Below are positions 6,674 to 15,200 of a stretch of DNA of 27,498 nt, in pieces. The notes below the pieces were generated by a model, which was given only the letters and a program-made list of their open reading frames with translations, did no database searches and had not been told where the DNA came from. The position numbers and the translations under genes are program-made. How positions within the stretch are numbered: the first letter of the stretch is position 1; the number at the start of each line of letters is the position of its first letter. The stretch covers positions 1 to 27,498 of the IMG/VR virus record IMGVR_UViG_3300032293_001716, one strand, 5' to 3'. Source of the DNA: a virus.

Positions 6674-7503
6674 TCTTGGACAAGTTCCCCAACCCGATCC
6701 CCGTGCTCGACCACGGGTTCGTGTACCTCGTCGACGTCATGGGCGACGACCACGCGATCGTCCAAGCCGCGCGCGTCTCGTTTGACGGCAAGGGCCGGTC
6801 CGACGACCGCGCCTTGATCCGCTACCTCGTGCGCCACGGTCACACGTCGCCCCTTGAGCACGCCGTGATCAAGCTTGAGATCAAGCTCCCGATCTTCGTG
6901 GCTCGGCAGCTCGTGCGCCACCGCACCCAATCCATCAACGAAGTGTCCGCGAGGTACACGGAGCTCCCCGGCGAACGGTACATGCCGAGCCGCGACCAGC
7001 TCCGGGTGCAGTCGCCCGCCAACCGGCAAGGCCGCGGCGAGCTGCTTGACGACCTCGTCGCCGAGGAATGGACCCGGCAAGCCGTCGAGGCCGGGGGCCG
7101 CGCCGATGACCTTTACCGGAACGGGCTGGACGCTGGCCTTTCCCGCGAGATCGCCCGCACGGTGCTTCCCGTGTCGACGTACACGCGGTGGGTCACGACG
7201 ATCAACGCACACAACCTGCTCCACCTGCTTCGGTTGCGGCTCGACGAACACGCCCAATGGGAGGTCCGAGAGTACGCCAAGGCGATCGCCCAGATCGTCG
7301 CCCAATGGATCCCGCTGACGTGGGAAGCGTTCACGGACTACCGGATCAACGGGTACCACTTGAGCGCCCAAGAGCTCGTCGCGATCGTGGACGTGCTCGG
7401 CACGGCCAAGCTTGACGAAGTGTGCGCCGAGCTGCTGAACACCGGCTCCACCCGCCGCGAGGTCGACGCCCTCCGCGCCGCGTTCCTTGAGGTGGCACAA
7501 TGA
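6670..7503 (+). CDS. thyX: Flavin-dependent thymidylate synthase ThyX
   Basis: A 277-residue ThyX, which makes dTMP from dUMP using methylenetetrahydrofolate, FAD and NADPH. The diagnostic RHR-x7-S motif is intact at residues 83-93 ([11 protein letters not shown]), followed by [13 protein letters not shown]. Other ThyX features are the early VQAARVSF near 31 and the helix [19 protein letters not shown] near 155-175, which holds substrate-binding Arg residues. The ATG overlaps the HTH gene stop by ATGA; longer in-frame starts would run into that gene. Phages carry thyX to raise thymidine supply during replication. The motif completeness argues for an active enzyme. A longer C-terminal tail (after about 230) is present. 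Confidence 0.97.
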   Translation: MILDKFPNPIPVLDHGFVYLVDVMGDDHAIVQAARVSFDGKGRSDDRALIRYLVRHGHTSPLEHAVIKLEIKLPIFVARQLVRHRTQSINEVSARYTELPGERYMPSRDQLRVQSPANRQGRGELLDDLVAEEWTRQAVEAGGRADDLYRNGLDAGLSREIARTVLPVSTYTRWVTTINAHNLLHLLRLRLDEHAQWEVREYAKAIAQIVAQWIPLTWEAFTDYRINGYHLSAQELVAIVDVLGTAKLDEVCAELLNTGSTRREVDALRAAFLEVAQ

Positions 7504-7970
7504 CGCTCCAACCCATCCCGGACCACCTCCCGCCCTGGCAAGCACCACACATCGCGTGGCTCGCCTGCCATGGTCATCCGACGCGCTACACCGTGCCCGA
7601 GGGTACCGCGCCCGTGCGGGCCAACCTGCGCGGGGCCGACCTGATCGGGGCCGACCTGCACGGGGCCAACCTGCACGGGGCCGACCTGCGCTGGGCCAAC
7701 CTGCGCGGGGCCGACCTGACCGGGGCCTACCTGCACGGGGCCTACCTGCACGGGGCCACCGGCATCGCGGCTATCGGACCCGTGGGCAGACAGCGCCGCA
7801 TGATCTACGCCGTTGCCCACGACGACGGGCCGATGGTGCAGGCAGGGTGCTGGTGGGGCAGCGTCCCCGACATGATCGCACGCATCGAGGCCGACTACGA
7901 GGACGATACCGCCGCCCGTGACCGCTACGTTGCGGCGGTGCGGGCCATCGCCGCGTTGGTGATGCCATGA
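7500..7970 (+). CDS. Pentapeptide-repeat protein
   Basis: A 156-residue protein with nine consecutive pentapeptide units at residues 41-85 (pattern A-D/N/Y-L-x-x), which would form a short right-handed quadrilateral beta-helix. The N-terminal 40 residues and the C-terminal domain ([15 protein letters not shown], a GCWWGS motif, and helices) flank it. Some longer pentapeptide proteins mimic DNA and protect gyrase, but two to three coils is short for that, so the role is open. Its start overlaps thyX by ATGA and its end overlaps the next gene by ATGA. Confidence 0.9.
   Translation: MTLQPIPDHLPPWQAPHIAWLACHGHPTRYTVPEGTAPVRANLRGADLIGADLHGANLHGADLRWANLRGADLTGAYLHGAYLHGATGIAAIGPVGRQRRMIYAVAHDDGPMVQAGCWWGSVPDMIARIEADYEDDTAARDRYVAAVRAIAALVMP
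7620..7754 (+). repeat. Tandem 15-bp repeat encoding the pentapeptides
   Basis: Nine in-frame copies of a 15-bp unit (consensus GCC RAC CTG CRC GGG). They differ at few positions, so the DNA repeat is nearly as regular as the protein repeat. This suggests recent expansion by slippage or unequal recombination. Confidence 0.85.
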
Positions 7971-8170
7971 CCGCCCCGAGCATCGAAGCCGACCGCGACC
8001 GCGTGTTCTCCACCGTCGCGAACACGCCCGGCATGACAACGCTGGAGATCTCCAAGGCGCTCGGCATGAAGTGGCGCAACGCGCTCACCGATCTGCGCTA
8101 CCTCGAACGGCACGGCCGCGTCGAACGCTGGCACGACGGGGCCGCTTGCCGTTGGTTCCCGCCGTGGTGA
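7967..8170 (+). CDS. Small winged-helix DNA-binding protein
   Basis: A 67-residue protein with a winged-helix fold: helix [12 protein letters not shown], then [14 protein letters not shown] as the HTH entry, recognition helix [12 protein letters not shown], and a wing [13 protein letters not shown]. The layout resembles the MarR/ArsR-like mini domains common in phages. It is linked by ATGA to the pentapeptide gene and by GTGA to the next gene. It is probably a late-early regulator or a DNA-binding accessory; the target is unknown. Confidence 0.8.
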   Translation: MTAPSIEADRDRVFSTVANTPGMTTLEISKALGMKWRNALTDLRYLERHGRVERWHDGAACRWFPPW

Positions 8171-8352
8171 GCCGCCCCGTCCGACCCGCCGATCCCTCGG
8201 CGTGCTTCTGGTGTGGCTGGCCGGTTGCCGAGGTGGAGCTCGGCCCGCCCGTCCGCGTGTGCGATGACACGTGCGCCGCGGAGCTAGAAGCCTTCGTCGA
8301 GGCCGAAGAGCTCGAAGGGAAAGAGGCCGGCCCCGCCCGCCAAGGTGGTTAG
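8167..8352 (+). CDS. Small Cys-pair (zinc-ribbon-like) protein
   Basis: A 61-residue protein with ACFWCGW near residue 12 and VCDDTC near residue 30, giving CxxC and CxxxC pairs about 16 residues apart. That is consistent with a zinc ribbon. An acidic helix (AAELEAFVEAEELEGKEA) follows. The GTG at 8167 overlaps the previous stop (GTGA), though a GTG one codon earlier is possible. It is the last gene of the plus-strand operon. Such small zinc proteins in phages often bind host polymerase or nucleases; not shown here. Confidence 0.7.
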   Translation: MSRPVRPADPSACFWCGWPVAEVELGPPVRVCDDTCAAELEAFVEAEELEGKEAGPARQGG

Positions 8353-8359
8353 CCGGCCC

Positions 8360-8377
8360 CACCGGAAAATCCCGGTG
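8360..8377. terminator. Hairpin between convergent operons
   Basis: A perfect 6-bp stem, CACCGG 8360-8365 with CCGGTG 8372-8377, and a six-base A-rich loop. It sits between the end of the early operon (8352) and the end of the late operon (8386). The position fits a bidirectional terminator. There is no U-tract on either side, so efficiency is uncertain. Confidence 0.5.
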
Positions 8378-8385
8378 AGCGTGGA

Positions 8386-8853
8386 CTAACTCGCCGAGCT
8401 GTACCGCTTGCCGTCGTAGCGCAAAGCTTGACGGCACTTGGCCGCTGGACGCCACGGCTCGCCGAGCGAGAGGTGGATCCACGTCGGGTTTGCGGGGCTT
8501 GAGCCCTCCAGAATGACCTGGCCGAACGGAAGGCCGGAGCTCTTGCGGATCCAGTCGAACACGTCGACCAGCTCGACGCCCTCGACGTGGAAGTCGGCCG
8601 CCTGAAAGGTGAGGTGTTGGCTCGTCTCGGCCCCGCCCACGGCCGCGTTGAGCGTGCGACCACGGAACCCGGAATGGACCTTCACGGGCTTCCCGAAATG
8701 GTCGCGGACGGCTTGGAGCATCGCCGCAAGCGCCTTGCCCGCGTCGAGGAAGTCCACGGCCTCGGCCGCGTTCTTGGCCGCGAGCTCCTTGCGGCTCGTC
8801 GTCGTGAGCTCACCGAAGGTGAAGTTCTTCGCAAGCTTGTCCGTGCTCTTCAT
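8386..8853 (-). CDS. Endolysin, peptidase M15A family
   Basis: A 155-residue zinc peptidase of the M15 type that cuts peptide bridges of peptidoglycan to lyse the host. The core motifs are HSGFRGRTLNAAVGG near residues 60-74, SQH with His80, AADFH with Asp87, and WIHLS with His127; these are the expected zinc ligands. It is the length of a single catalytic domain, with no cell-wall-binding domain and no signal peptide, so it needs a holin for release. The ATG follows AGGTGG at good spacing. It is the last gene of the late operon and overlaps a small membrane-protein gene by 44 bp. Confidence 0.92.
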   Translation of the reverse strand: MKSTDKLAKNFTFGELTTTSRKELAAKNAAEAVDFLDAGKALAAMLQAVRDHFGKPVKVHSGFRGRTLNAAVGGAETSQHLTFQAADFHVEGVELVDVFDWIRKSSGLPFGQVILEGSSPANPTWIHLSLGEPWRPAAKCRQALRYDGKRYSSAS

Positions 8854-8941
8854 GGTTCACCACCTGGTCAAGAAGGGCCAGCCCGACCAGCACGAGCACG
8901 ATCGCGAGCGCGATCAGCTCTTGCCGTTCCTGCAAGGTCAA
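8810..8941 (-). CDS. 43-residue single-span membrane protein, candidate holin/antiholin
   Basis: A very short gene. It starts at TTG 8939-8941, whose last bases overlap the upstream stop (TTGA), and ends at TGA 8810-8812, inside the endolysin gene in another frame. The product has a short polar start (LTLQERQE), a strong hydrophobic span at about 9-24 (LIALAIVLVLVGLALL), and a charged tail with two His and one Cys. Placement directly before the endolysin and the clear membrane span suggest a lysis role. There is no strong ribosome site, so it would depend on coupling. A second in-frame TTG at 8935 is possible. Confidence 0.6.
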   Translation of the reverse strand: MTLQERQELIALAIVLVLVGLALLDQVVNHEEHGQACEELHLR

Positions 8942-9288
8942 CGAGCGAGCCGGGGAGGCGGATCGTCTACCTGCGTTTGGAGTCGCACCACGTCGATCTT
9001 GACCTGGTTCACGGTGCCCTCAAGCGTGTCGAGGCGATCGTCGATCTTCTCGATCTGACCCGCGAGCCCACCGTGTCCGTCGTGGCCGCTGATCTGGATC
9101 TCCAAGCGGCTCACCGCGTCCTGAAGCATGAACCAGATCGCGACGGCCGCGACGGCTCCAACCCCGCCCTTCTCGACGACGGCCGCGAGGATCGCCGCGT
9201 TCGGGCTAGCTGAAACGACCGCGGACGCGACCGCTTCGGAGGCTTCGGGAGGCTTGGCCGTGCTGGCCTGCGGGGTGCTTTGTGCCAT
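8938..9288 (-). CDS. Membrane-anchored coiled-coil protein, candidate holin
   Basis: A 116-residue protein. The N-terminus is Ala/Ser/Pro-rich, then one hydrophobic span lies at about 41-57 (GGVGAVAAVAIWFMLQD). A heptad-like coiled coil follows at about 78-107 (IEKIDDRLDTLEGTVNQVKIDVVRL) and the end is basic. I chose the ATG at 9286-9288, six bases after GAGGG; an upstream in-frame start lacks a better site. It lies two genes before the endolysin, which fits a holin or lysis-control role, but one span plus a coiled coil could equally be a spanin-like or structural protein. Confidence 0.75.
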   Translation of the reverse strand: MAQSTPQASTAKPPEASEAVASAVVSASPNAAILAAVVEKGGVGAVAAVAIWFMLQDAVSRLEIQISGHDGHGGLAGQIEKIDDRLDTLEGTVNQVKIDVVRLQTQVDDPPPRLAR

Positions 9289-9330
9289 GTTTCGCCCTCG
9301 GTCGGGATCTACCGCGCGCCGCATCGTCGT

Positions 9331-9810
9331 TCAAGCTTCGAGGTATTCCGCCACGATCTTCTCGACCCAAGCTTGCCCGGCATCGCCGCCCCACCCGAGC
9401 CAAGCTTGCCAGCCCTTCGAGTCGACGCCCCAACCTTCGCCCTCGGCATCGACGGCGTGCCGCCGGAAGTAGTCCCGCATCCGAAGGATCGTCTCCATCG
9501 ACACGGATCGGCCGTTCGCGAGGTCGCGAGCACGGGCCAGCCCAACCGCGGTCATGGCCCGGCGGCTTGGCGGCAAGCTCGCGCGGAGCACAAGGGCCGC
9601 TTGTGCCGCGTCACGCACCTCGGCCGGGGGCTTAAACGTCCGGCTCATGGCCGCGGCGATCCGCTGCTCAATGACACGGCCTTGCTCCTCGGCGTTGGCC
9701 TTTGCCCGCTCCTCGGAACCTGGCCGCTCGGGATCGAACGTGTATGCCCGGCCACGGTCGCCCCAACGGTAGGCCGGCTGGCCGTCTACCTCAACGCGCC
9801 GAACCGGCAT
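9331..9810 (-). CDS. Phage protein with recurrent GGDAG-motif domain, unknown function
   Basis: A 159-residue protein. The N-terminal part (AYRWGDRGRAYTF, then an Ala/Glu-rich helix with EEQGRVIEQ) and the main part (KPPAEVRDAA, VGLARARDLANGRSVSMETILRM, YFRRHAVD, WLGWGGDAGQAW) match a pattern I have often seen in phage proteins, sometimes fused to capsid-related or portal-related proteins. I know no proven function. It starts at ATG 9808-9810 after GAGGGGGAG; a longer frame upstream lacks coding character. It lies just upstream of the lysis genes and overlaps its upstream neighbour by 20 bp. Confidence 0.82.
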   Translation of the reverse strand: MPVRRVEVDGQPAYRWGDRGRAYTFDPERPGSEERAKANAEEQGRVIEQRIAAAMSRTFKPPAEVRDAAQAALVLRASLPPSRRAMTAVGLARARDLANGRSVSMETILRMRDYFRRHAVDAEGEGWGVDSKGWQAWLGWGGDAGQAWVEKIVAEYLEA

Positions 9811-10042
9811 CACTCCCCCTCGCGATGAAGTCGCGGAGCTCGCCCGCCCGAGCACGAAGCCGAGCGAGCTGCACTTGTGCGTGACGCACCTCGTAGGGCC
9901 GCACGAGGTAGGGCAACCGCGCCTCAATCGCGGCGATGCGCCCCACCACGTCGACAAGCTCTCTCGCGGGCTCACGTGGCGTTGTGAGCGCCGCCACGAG
10001 TTCGACCAGCCCAGCGACCAGCGCAGCCACCGGGCCGCTCAC
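9791..10042 (-). CDS. Small hypothetical late protein
   Basis: An 83-residue protein that I do not recognise. A mildly hydrophobic N-terminal helix (VAALVAGLVELVAAL, residues 5-19) is followed by a basic helical region (LVRPYEVRHAQVQLARLRARAGELRDFI). It starts at GTG 10040-10042, overlapping the upstream stop (GTGA). The amphipathic N-terminus might touch the membrane, but it is short for a true span. Its position before the lysis set leaves a lysis accessory role open. Confidence 0.72.
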   Translation of the reverse strand: MSGPVAALVAGLVELVAALTTPREPARELVDVVGRIAAIEARLPYLVRPYEVRHAQVQLARLRARAGELRDFIARGSDAGSAR

Positions 10043-10341
10043 AAGCCCGCCCAGCGCCGCGACACGACGACCAGCGCCGCCACGCCCCGCCCAATGTCCC
10101 GCGCCTCGTTGCCACGCACGCCCGGCACGTGCCCGAGCGTGTCCATGATGCCGAGCCGGAGCGCGTCGCCGTGTTCATCGCCCCAACCGGGACCGGCCAC
10201 AACGAGCTGTTGTGCGAGCTCCACGAGCTCCGCGGCCGCGCCCATGATCCACACGCCCCGAGCGTCCTTGACCAACACGGAGCCCGCCCGAAGCGCACCC
10301 GCCGCGCCCGTGAGCACCGCGGCGACCGTTTGGCCGCTCAT
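10039..10341 (-). CDS. Small hypothetical late protein
   Basis: A 100-residue Ala/Gly/Val-rich protein that I do not recognise, with helices (AAAELVELAQQLVVAG) and an end ending RRWAGL. It is flanked by coupled junctions: ATGA at its start and GTGA at its end. Its first 20 residues (MSG then Val/Ala-rich) resemble those of the next gene in composition only. There is no clear membrane span or motif. Confidence 0.72.
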   Translation of the reverse strand: MSGQTVAAVLTGAAGALRAGSVLVKDARGVWIMGAAAELVELAQQLVVAGPGWGDEHGDALRLGIMDTLGHVPGVRGNEARDIGRGVAALVVVSRRWAGL

Positions 10342-10529
10342 GCTTCGGCCTCGGCCTGGCCGCCCAACAACGAGGCCGCGAGCTCCTCGGCGTCCCGCAA
10401 CGTGGACGTCAAGAGACGCCCGACCGCGGGGAGGTCGTGGCCGAAGGTGCCCGCCACGTCGAGCAAGTCGTGGAGCGCGACCGCACGATCCTTGAGCTCA
10501 AGCATCCGAGCCGCGTTGTCTTGTTCCAT
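10338..10529 (-). CDS. Small helical late protein
   Basis: A 63-residue all-helical protein (MLELKDRAVALHDLLDVAG, then LLTSTLRDAEELAASLLGG) with an acidic Ala/Glu end. The ATG at 10527-10529 follows a good GGAGGG site. Its stop overlaps the next gene (ATGA). It follows the tail hub gene by 25 bases. It may be a small tail assembly factor; no family is recognised. Confidence 0.72.
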   Translation of the reverse strand: MEQDNAARMLELKDRAVALHDLLDVAGTFGHDLPAVGRLLTSTLRDAEELAASLLGGQAEAEA

Positions 10530-10554
10530 AAAGCCCTCCCGAGGCCGCGGTAAC

Positions 10555-12225
10555 TCACAAGATCAAGAGCCGCACGACGTCCACCGGGCCACCGTCGCGG
10601 GTGATGCCCGACACGAGCGCCACCTTCTCGGTGATCGCCTCGTCGGTGATCGTGATCACGACGACGTCGCCGATCGCGAGCTCGTCGGAAGCACCCAACC
10701 CGAACCGCGCCGCGGCGAACGCACACACGACCTCGCGACGGTCGACGGCCTTCTTGAGCATCATGTACCGAGCGACCCGATCCGCGACCGCGCGCCGATG
10801 AACCCAAGCCGTCTCAATCTCCAACGGGGCCGGGCCGTGGAGCTGCACACTCCGCGCGGCCTCAGCGTGCGTCTCCGAGGTCGCTACCACGAACCGGGGA
10901 GACCGGCCGCTCTTGCGGTTCGGGGCGTAGCGGACCGTGATCCCGTTCGCGATCTCCCCGCCCGACGTCCACGCGGGTCGGCTCATCGCGTCGAAGTCGC
11001 GCCCCTCCACGAGCTTCAACCGCGCGTCCGAGGCCGTCGCGTCAAGCCGGACCGGGGCAAGGGCCAGCCCGTACAACGACGGCACAAGCGCCACCGGGAG
11101 AAGCGGGAGGATGGATTGATCCAAGAGCGTCGCGACCTCCACCCGTGTCTCAAGCACCCCGTCGAACTGATAGCCCCGAAGGTGGCCGCGGAGCGCCTCG
11201 ATCGAGGCGTAGTCAACCGCGCCGGCCCCCTTGCCGAGCAAGAGTTGGAGCACGTCGACCGCGTCGCCCGAGAGCCCCGAGGCCGTCCCGTCCCACCGAA
11301 GATACCAATCCTTCTCGGCGGCTTCGGGGTGCGTCGACCAGTTGTTTTGCACGTTGGACGTACCCGTGACGTCGATCAGCATCACGGGCCGGCCGTTCGC
11401 GTCGAAGTCGTTGTAGACGTTCACCGTGTCGGTCGCCCAATCCTCGGTCGCGTTCTTCTTCGGCCCGTAGACGGTCGCCGTCCCTTCGACGCCGTGGTGC
11501 CCGGCCACGAGCAAGAGCTGTGCGTTGACGTCGACCACGTAAGCCCGCGTCGACGGCTTGTTCGTCTCACAACCTGGTTGACCGAACACCCACGGATAAA
11601 CCAAGCCCTCGCTCTTCTCGGCGAGCTGGACGAACGAGCCCTCGTATATGTAGTCGAAGCGCGGAACCCAAGGCACAAATGGGTTCCTTGGCCGTGTCAA
11701 CCCGTCGCGGAACTTCTCGTTGATCCGTTCCCACCGTTCCTCACTCGTGTAGTCGTTCACAAACACGATCTCAGGCGGCTCGGCTGGACCCCACAACCCC
11801 GCCGGGGTTGCTTCCGCGATCGCCTTTGCACGCCACGCCTCACGCTTCGCGTTGGTGGCCTCCACGTCGATCTTGCGGATCTGCACCTCGGCCCCGCTCG
11901 GCACCTCGGCCGTGCCGAACTGAGCCCCGACGCACTCGATCTGCGTGAGCTCACCGGCTCGGCCTGGAACCATGTCGGCGACCGCGCCCGCGAACACGAT
12001 CGTGGGGCCGATCCACACGCTCACCTTGGCCGTGGAATGATGCGCCCCCTCGGCCACGAGGTCGACGGCCGCGCCGAGATCGACCTCCAACGACAACCGG
12101 CGGGGCCGGTACCCGCCCGCGTCCGCGAGTAGCTCGGCCCGATCTTCGATCTGGACGATCGCGTTCACGTCCTGCCACACGTGGCCATCCCAAGCCACGA
12201 CCACCCGGATCGGTTGCGTAATCAC
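10555..12225 (-). CDS. Tail hub/tip-like minor tail protein
   Basis: A 556-residue structural protein. The N-terminal 100 residues are strand-rich (QPIRVVVAWDGHVWQDV, RPRRLSLEVDLG, VWIGPTIVFAGAVADM). This resembles the first domain of siphophage tail hub proteins, which form the closed ring at the tail tip. The C-terminal part has VADRVARYMMLKKAVDRREVV and ends with a strand-rich block (ELAIGDVVVITITDE, KVALVSGITRDGGPVDVV), a pattern common in hub proteins. The middle, about 130-400, is an unknown insertion. The GTG start overlaps the upstream stop (GTGA), five bases after GGAG. Position after tape measure and fibre genes supports a tail-tip role. Confidence 0.7.
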   Translation of the reverse strand: MITQPIRVVVAWDGHVWQDVNAIVQIEDRAELLADAGGYRPRRLSLEVDLGAAVDLVAEGAHHSTAKVSVWIGPTIVFAGAVADMVPGRAGELTQIECVGAQFGTAEVPSGAEVQIRKIDVEATNAKREAWRAKAIAEATPAGLWGPAEPPEIVFVNDYTSEERWERINEKFRDGLTRPRNPFVPWVPRFDYIYEGSFVQLAEKSEGLVYPWVFGQPGCETNKPSTRAYVVDVNAQLLLVAGHHGVEGTATVYGPKKNATEDWATDTVNVYNDFDANGRPVMLIDVTGTSNVQNNWSTHPEAAEKDWYLRWDGTASGLSGDAVDVLQLLLGKGAGAVDYASIEALRGHLRGYQFDGVLETRVEVATLLDQSILPLLPVALVPSLYGLALAPVRLDATASDARLKLVEGRDFDAMSRPAWTSGGEIANGITVRYAPNRKSGRSPRFVVATSETHAEAARSVQLHGPAPLEIETAWVHRRAVADRVARYMMLKKAVDRREVVCAFAAARFGLGASDELAIGDVVVITITDEAITEKVALVSGITRDGGPVDVVRLLIL

Positions 12226-15200
12226 GTGAGCTCCGTCAAGACGAGCGCCCCGAGCCGCACGACGTCGTCGCGTTGCTCTTCGCCCGTGCCGCCGTGCTCG
12301 ACGGTCCACAAGGCGTCAAGCGTCCCGACGACAACCCCGCCCGCACGCTTCGCCCCTCGGCTCGGCTGGCTCGTGCCCGCGGACACGTCGAGGCCGCGCG
12401 GGAAGTAGGCCACCGGCGTACCCGTCACGCTCCAGCGGTCCACGAGCGCCCGAAGCGTGCTCTCGGCCTCACCGCGGGAGTAGACGGGCGAGCTCCCGAC
12501 CACGATCACATCGGGGTCGTTCTCGGTGGGCTTGTCGCCCCGCACTTGCCACAAGCGATCGAGTGTGCTTTGCCAGCTCAAGGTAACGACCCGACGCATG
12601 GGGGCCGCTTGGCTGGACCGGCGACGACCGTTCGCGGCCTGGAACGACCTGGCCGATCCGACGTTCTCGATCTGCGTGTCCATCCCGTGGGGCAACCCAA
12701 GCACGACGGCCGGGCCGAAGAGCACCTTGAGGTCGGGATACCCGTTCGGCGTGTACGTGTACCCGGCCGGGCTCACCTTGATCCGGAAGCCCTTGGCGTA
12801 GCCGGTCCCGTTGTGAACGATGACCGAGCTGCGCGGGAACACCACACGCCACGAGCTCGTCGAGCTGGTTTCGGTGCCGTCGCCGTCGAACGTGATCGTG
12901 GCGAGCTTCGACGTCGCGGACGGCCACAACACGCCCGAGGTGTTGCCGGTGATGCGCCGCGCCCGGTTGCCCGAGTCGACGCAATAGCCACCCACGAGCT
13001 CGTCTTGCTCCACGAACGGTCCGGCCGTGACCGCGTAGCCCGTGACCGGCACGAGGGTATCCCCGCGCCGCCGGAAGCCCCCGACGAAGTTGGTGTCGAC
13101 GTTGGTTGCCCCGGTCCAGTTGGTGCCGTCGTGCCACTCGTAGGCGATCCGCGTCACGTCTCCGACGACGGCCAGCGCCCACAACGGAGGGATCGCAACG
13201 GCCTCGTCGTTGAACTTCCACGCGATGATCTCGGCGCTCGCCGTGTTGCTTGCCCACCGATCGGACGGGCTCGGGTAGTCCGTGGACCATGCCGCGAACT
13301 CCACCGGGGTAGGCGAGGCCGCGGACAACGCCCACGTGTCGCCCACACGGGCCGGGCCGTTGTAGCCCGCGACCCCGAAGCCGAGGTCGGAATAGAGCGG
13401 CCGGATGGAGACGGGCGCGCCGATGTTGAGGCCGTCGCGGTTCACGCTCTCGCCGTAGGCGTTGAAGGTCGCCCCGTATGCGGACGATCGCCGGTAGACG
13501 GAGAAGGCGTAGATCCGCGACGTCTGGACGCCACCCGCCCCGCTGATACCGATCTGACTCAGCGGCGAGAAGATACCTGAGCTGAGCGTCTCGTCGACCA
13601 CGTGGGTCCACTCGGTCGGATGGTCCAACGCCCAATCCCGATACCACACGGTCGCCTTGTTGCTGTCGGCCCACACGAAGATCTCGTGGGGGATCGTGGA
13701 GCTCGCGAACGTGACCGTGGCCGCCGTGGTGCCCGCCCCGACGTCGTGAACCGTGAAGCCGGTGGGCGTGATCGTGACCTTGATCGCGTACTGGTTCGTG
13801 TTGTCGTCGACCTGCACGAGCAAGTCGAGCGTGCCCGCGGTCACACGACACGCGAGCCGGGCCAGCGCCGGATACGGGGCACCCGAGAGAACCTTGGCCT
13901 GGTAGCTGCTTGCGCCCGAAGCAACGTCTACCTGGTAGTAGGCCGTGCTTCCGAACGCTTCGATGATCGATCCCGTCGTCGTCACGGTGAACGTGTCGTC
14001 GAGGTGATCGGTCGGAACCCACGCCACGTTCATCGCCACCCGCGCGCCGATCTCGCGCGTCGAGGCCGCACGCCGGGCCATGGGAAGGCCGGTCCATCCG
14101 CCGAGGTGCAGGCACGTGATCGAGTCCTCATAGGTCAGGAGATCCGTGTTCGCCCCGACGAAGATCAACGCCCGGTCACGCCACCAACAACCCGAGGCCG
14201 CGGTGATCGTCTTGCCGTCCCGCCACATCGCGGCCGGGCTCCACGTCAATCCCGCGTCCGTCGAGTAGTGCACGATCCCCGACCCGGTCGCCGTCGCCGG
14301 GGCGTCGCTCATGGAGTAAAGCCACGCGGTCTCGTCGTAGCCACGCACGAGCACGAGCCGATCCGTGTCGCCCGACGTGTAAACCGTGCCCTCCACCGTG
14401 ATCACGTCCGCGTCGCCGAGCGTCGAGTTTGCCGAGGCCACGGTACGAACTTGGAGGTCGCCCGTCGTGACGTCGCCATAGGCAAGGATAAACGCGCCCG
14501 CGATGTAGGCCAAGCTCGCCCGGTCCCGCACGTTGGAGATCGTGACGTTCAAGCCGGTGAAGGTGATCCCGTCGTTGCTCGACGCCTGGTAGAGCGTGTC
14601 GTTCTGCGTGACGATCGCCATGACCTGGCCGCCACCCGCGGCGACCTGCAAGAAGCTCGCGTAGTACCCGCCGACCTTCGGGATCGGGCTCTTGAGGAGG
14701 TCGCTTTGCGTGGTCGTGAACGCGGAGAAGTCGGCCAGCGTCGCCGAGGTCGCATCCTCCGATGCCTCGATCATGGCGATCTGAGTCGTCTCGAACTTGC
14801 TGTTGTGGTTCAGGAAGTAGATCCGCACGTACCCGTCGCCCGTCGCGACGACCTGCGGATGCCGGTAGAAGGCCTGCACGGAGCTATCCGAGGTCGCGGA
14901 CGTGAACCAAGCTCCCGAGGTGGACCGGACCCGGATCTTGATCGTGGACGTGCCCGAGCTGTAGTACTCGGCCACAAGCACCACGCGCCCGTCCGGGAGC
15001 GTCGCGGAGCTCATGGACCAAAGGCTTTGAGTCTCCGAGGTCGACCAGCTCACCGGCTCGATGTACCCGACCTCAGTAGGCGCATCCCACGAGGCGAAGT
15101 CGGCCGCGCCGCTCACACGCTGTTGAAACGTCGCCGAGCCGTCCGGATACCCGCCACGCTCGATCTTGACGTTGATCGCCGCGGTGTTGCTCGTCGGGGT

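Noticed and set aside
7610-7760. Possible CRISPR array at the tandem repeat
   Set aside because: There are no spacers; the 15-bp units are contiguous and encode pentapeptides in frame.
10129-12132. Long plus-strand open frame (over 600 codons) opposite the tail hub gene
   Set aside because: It is antisense to a gene with clear coding pattern and coupled start. Its translation is Arg/His/Pro-rich low-quality sequence, as expected from GC-rich shadow frames.
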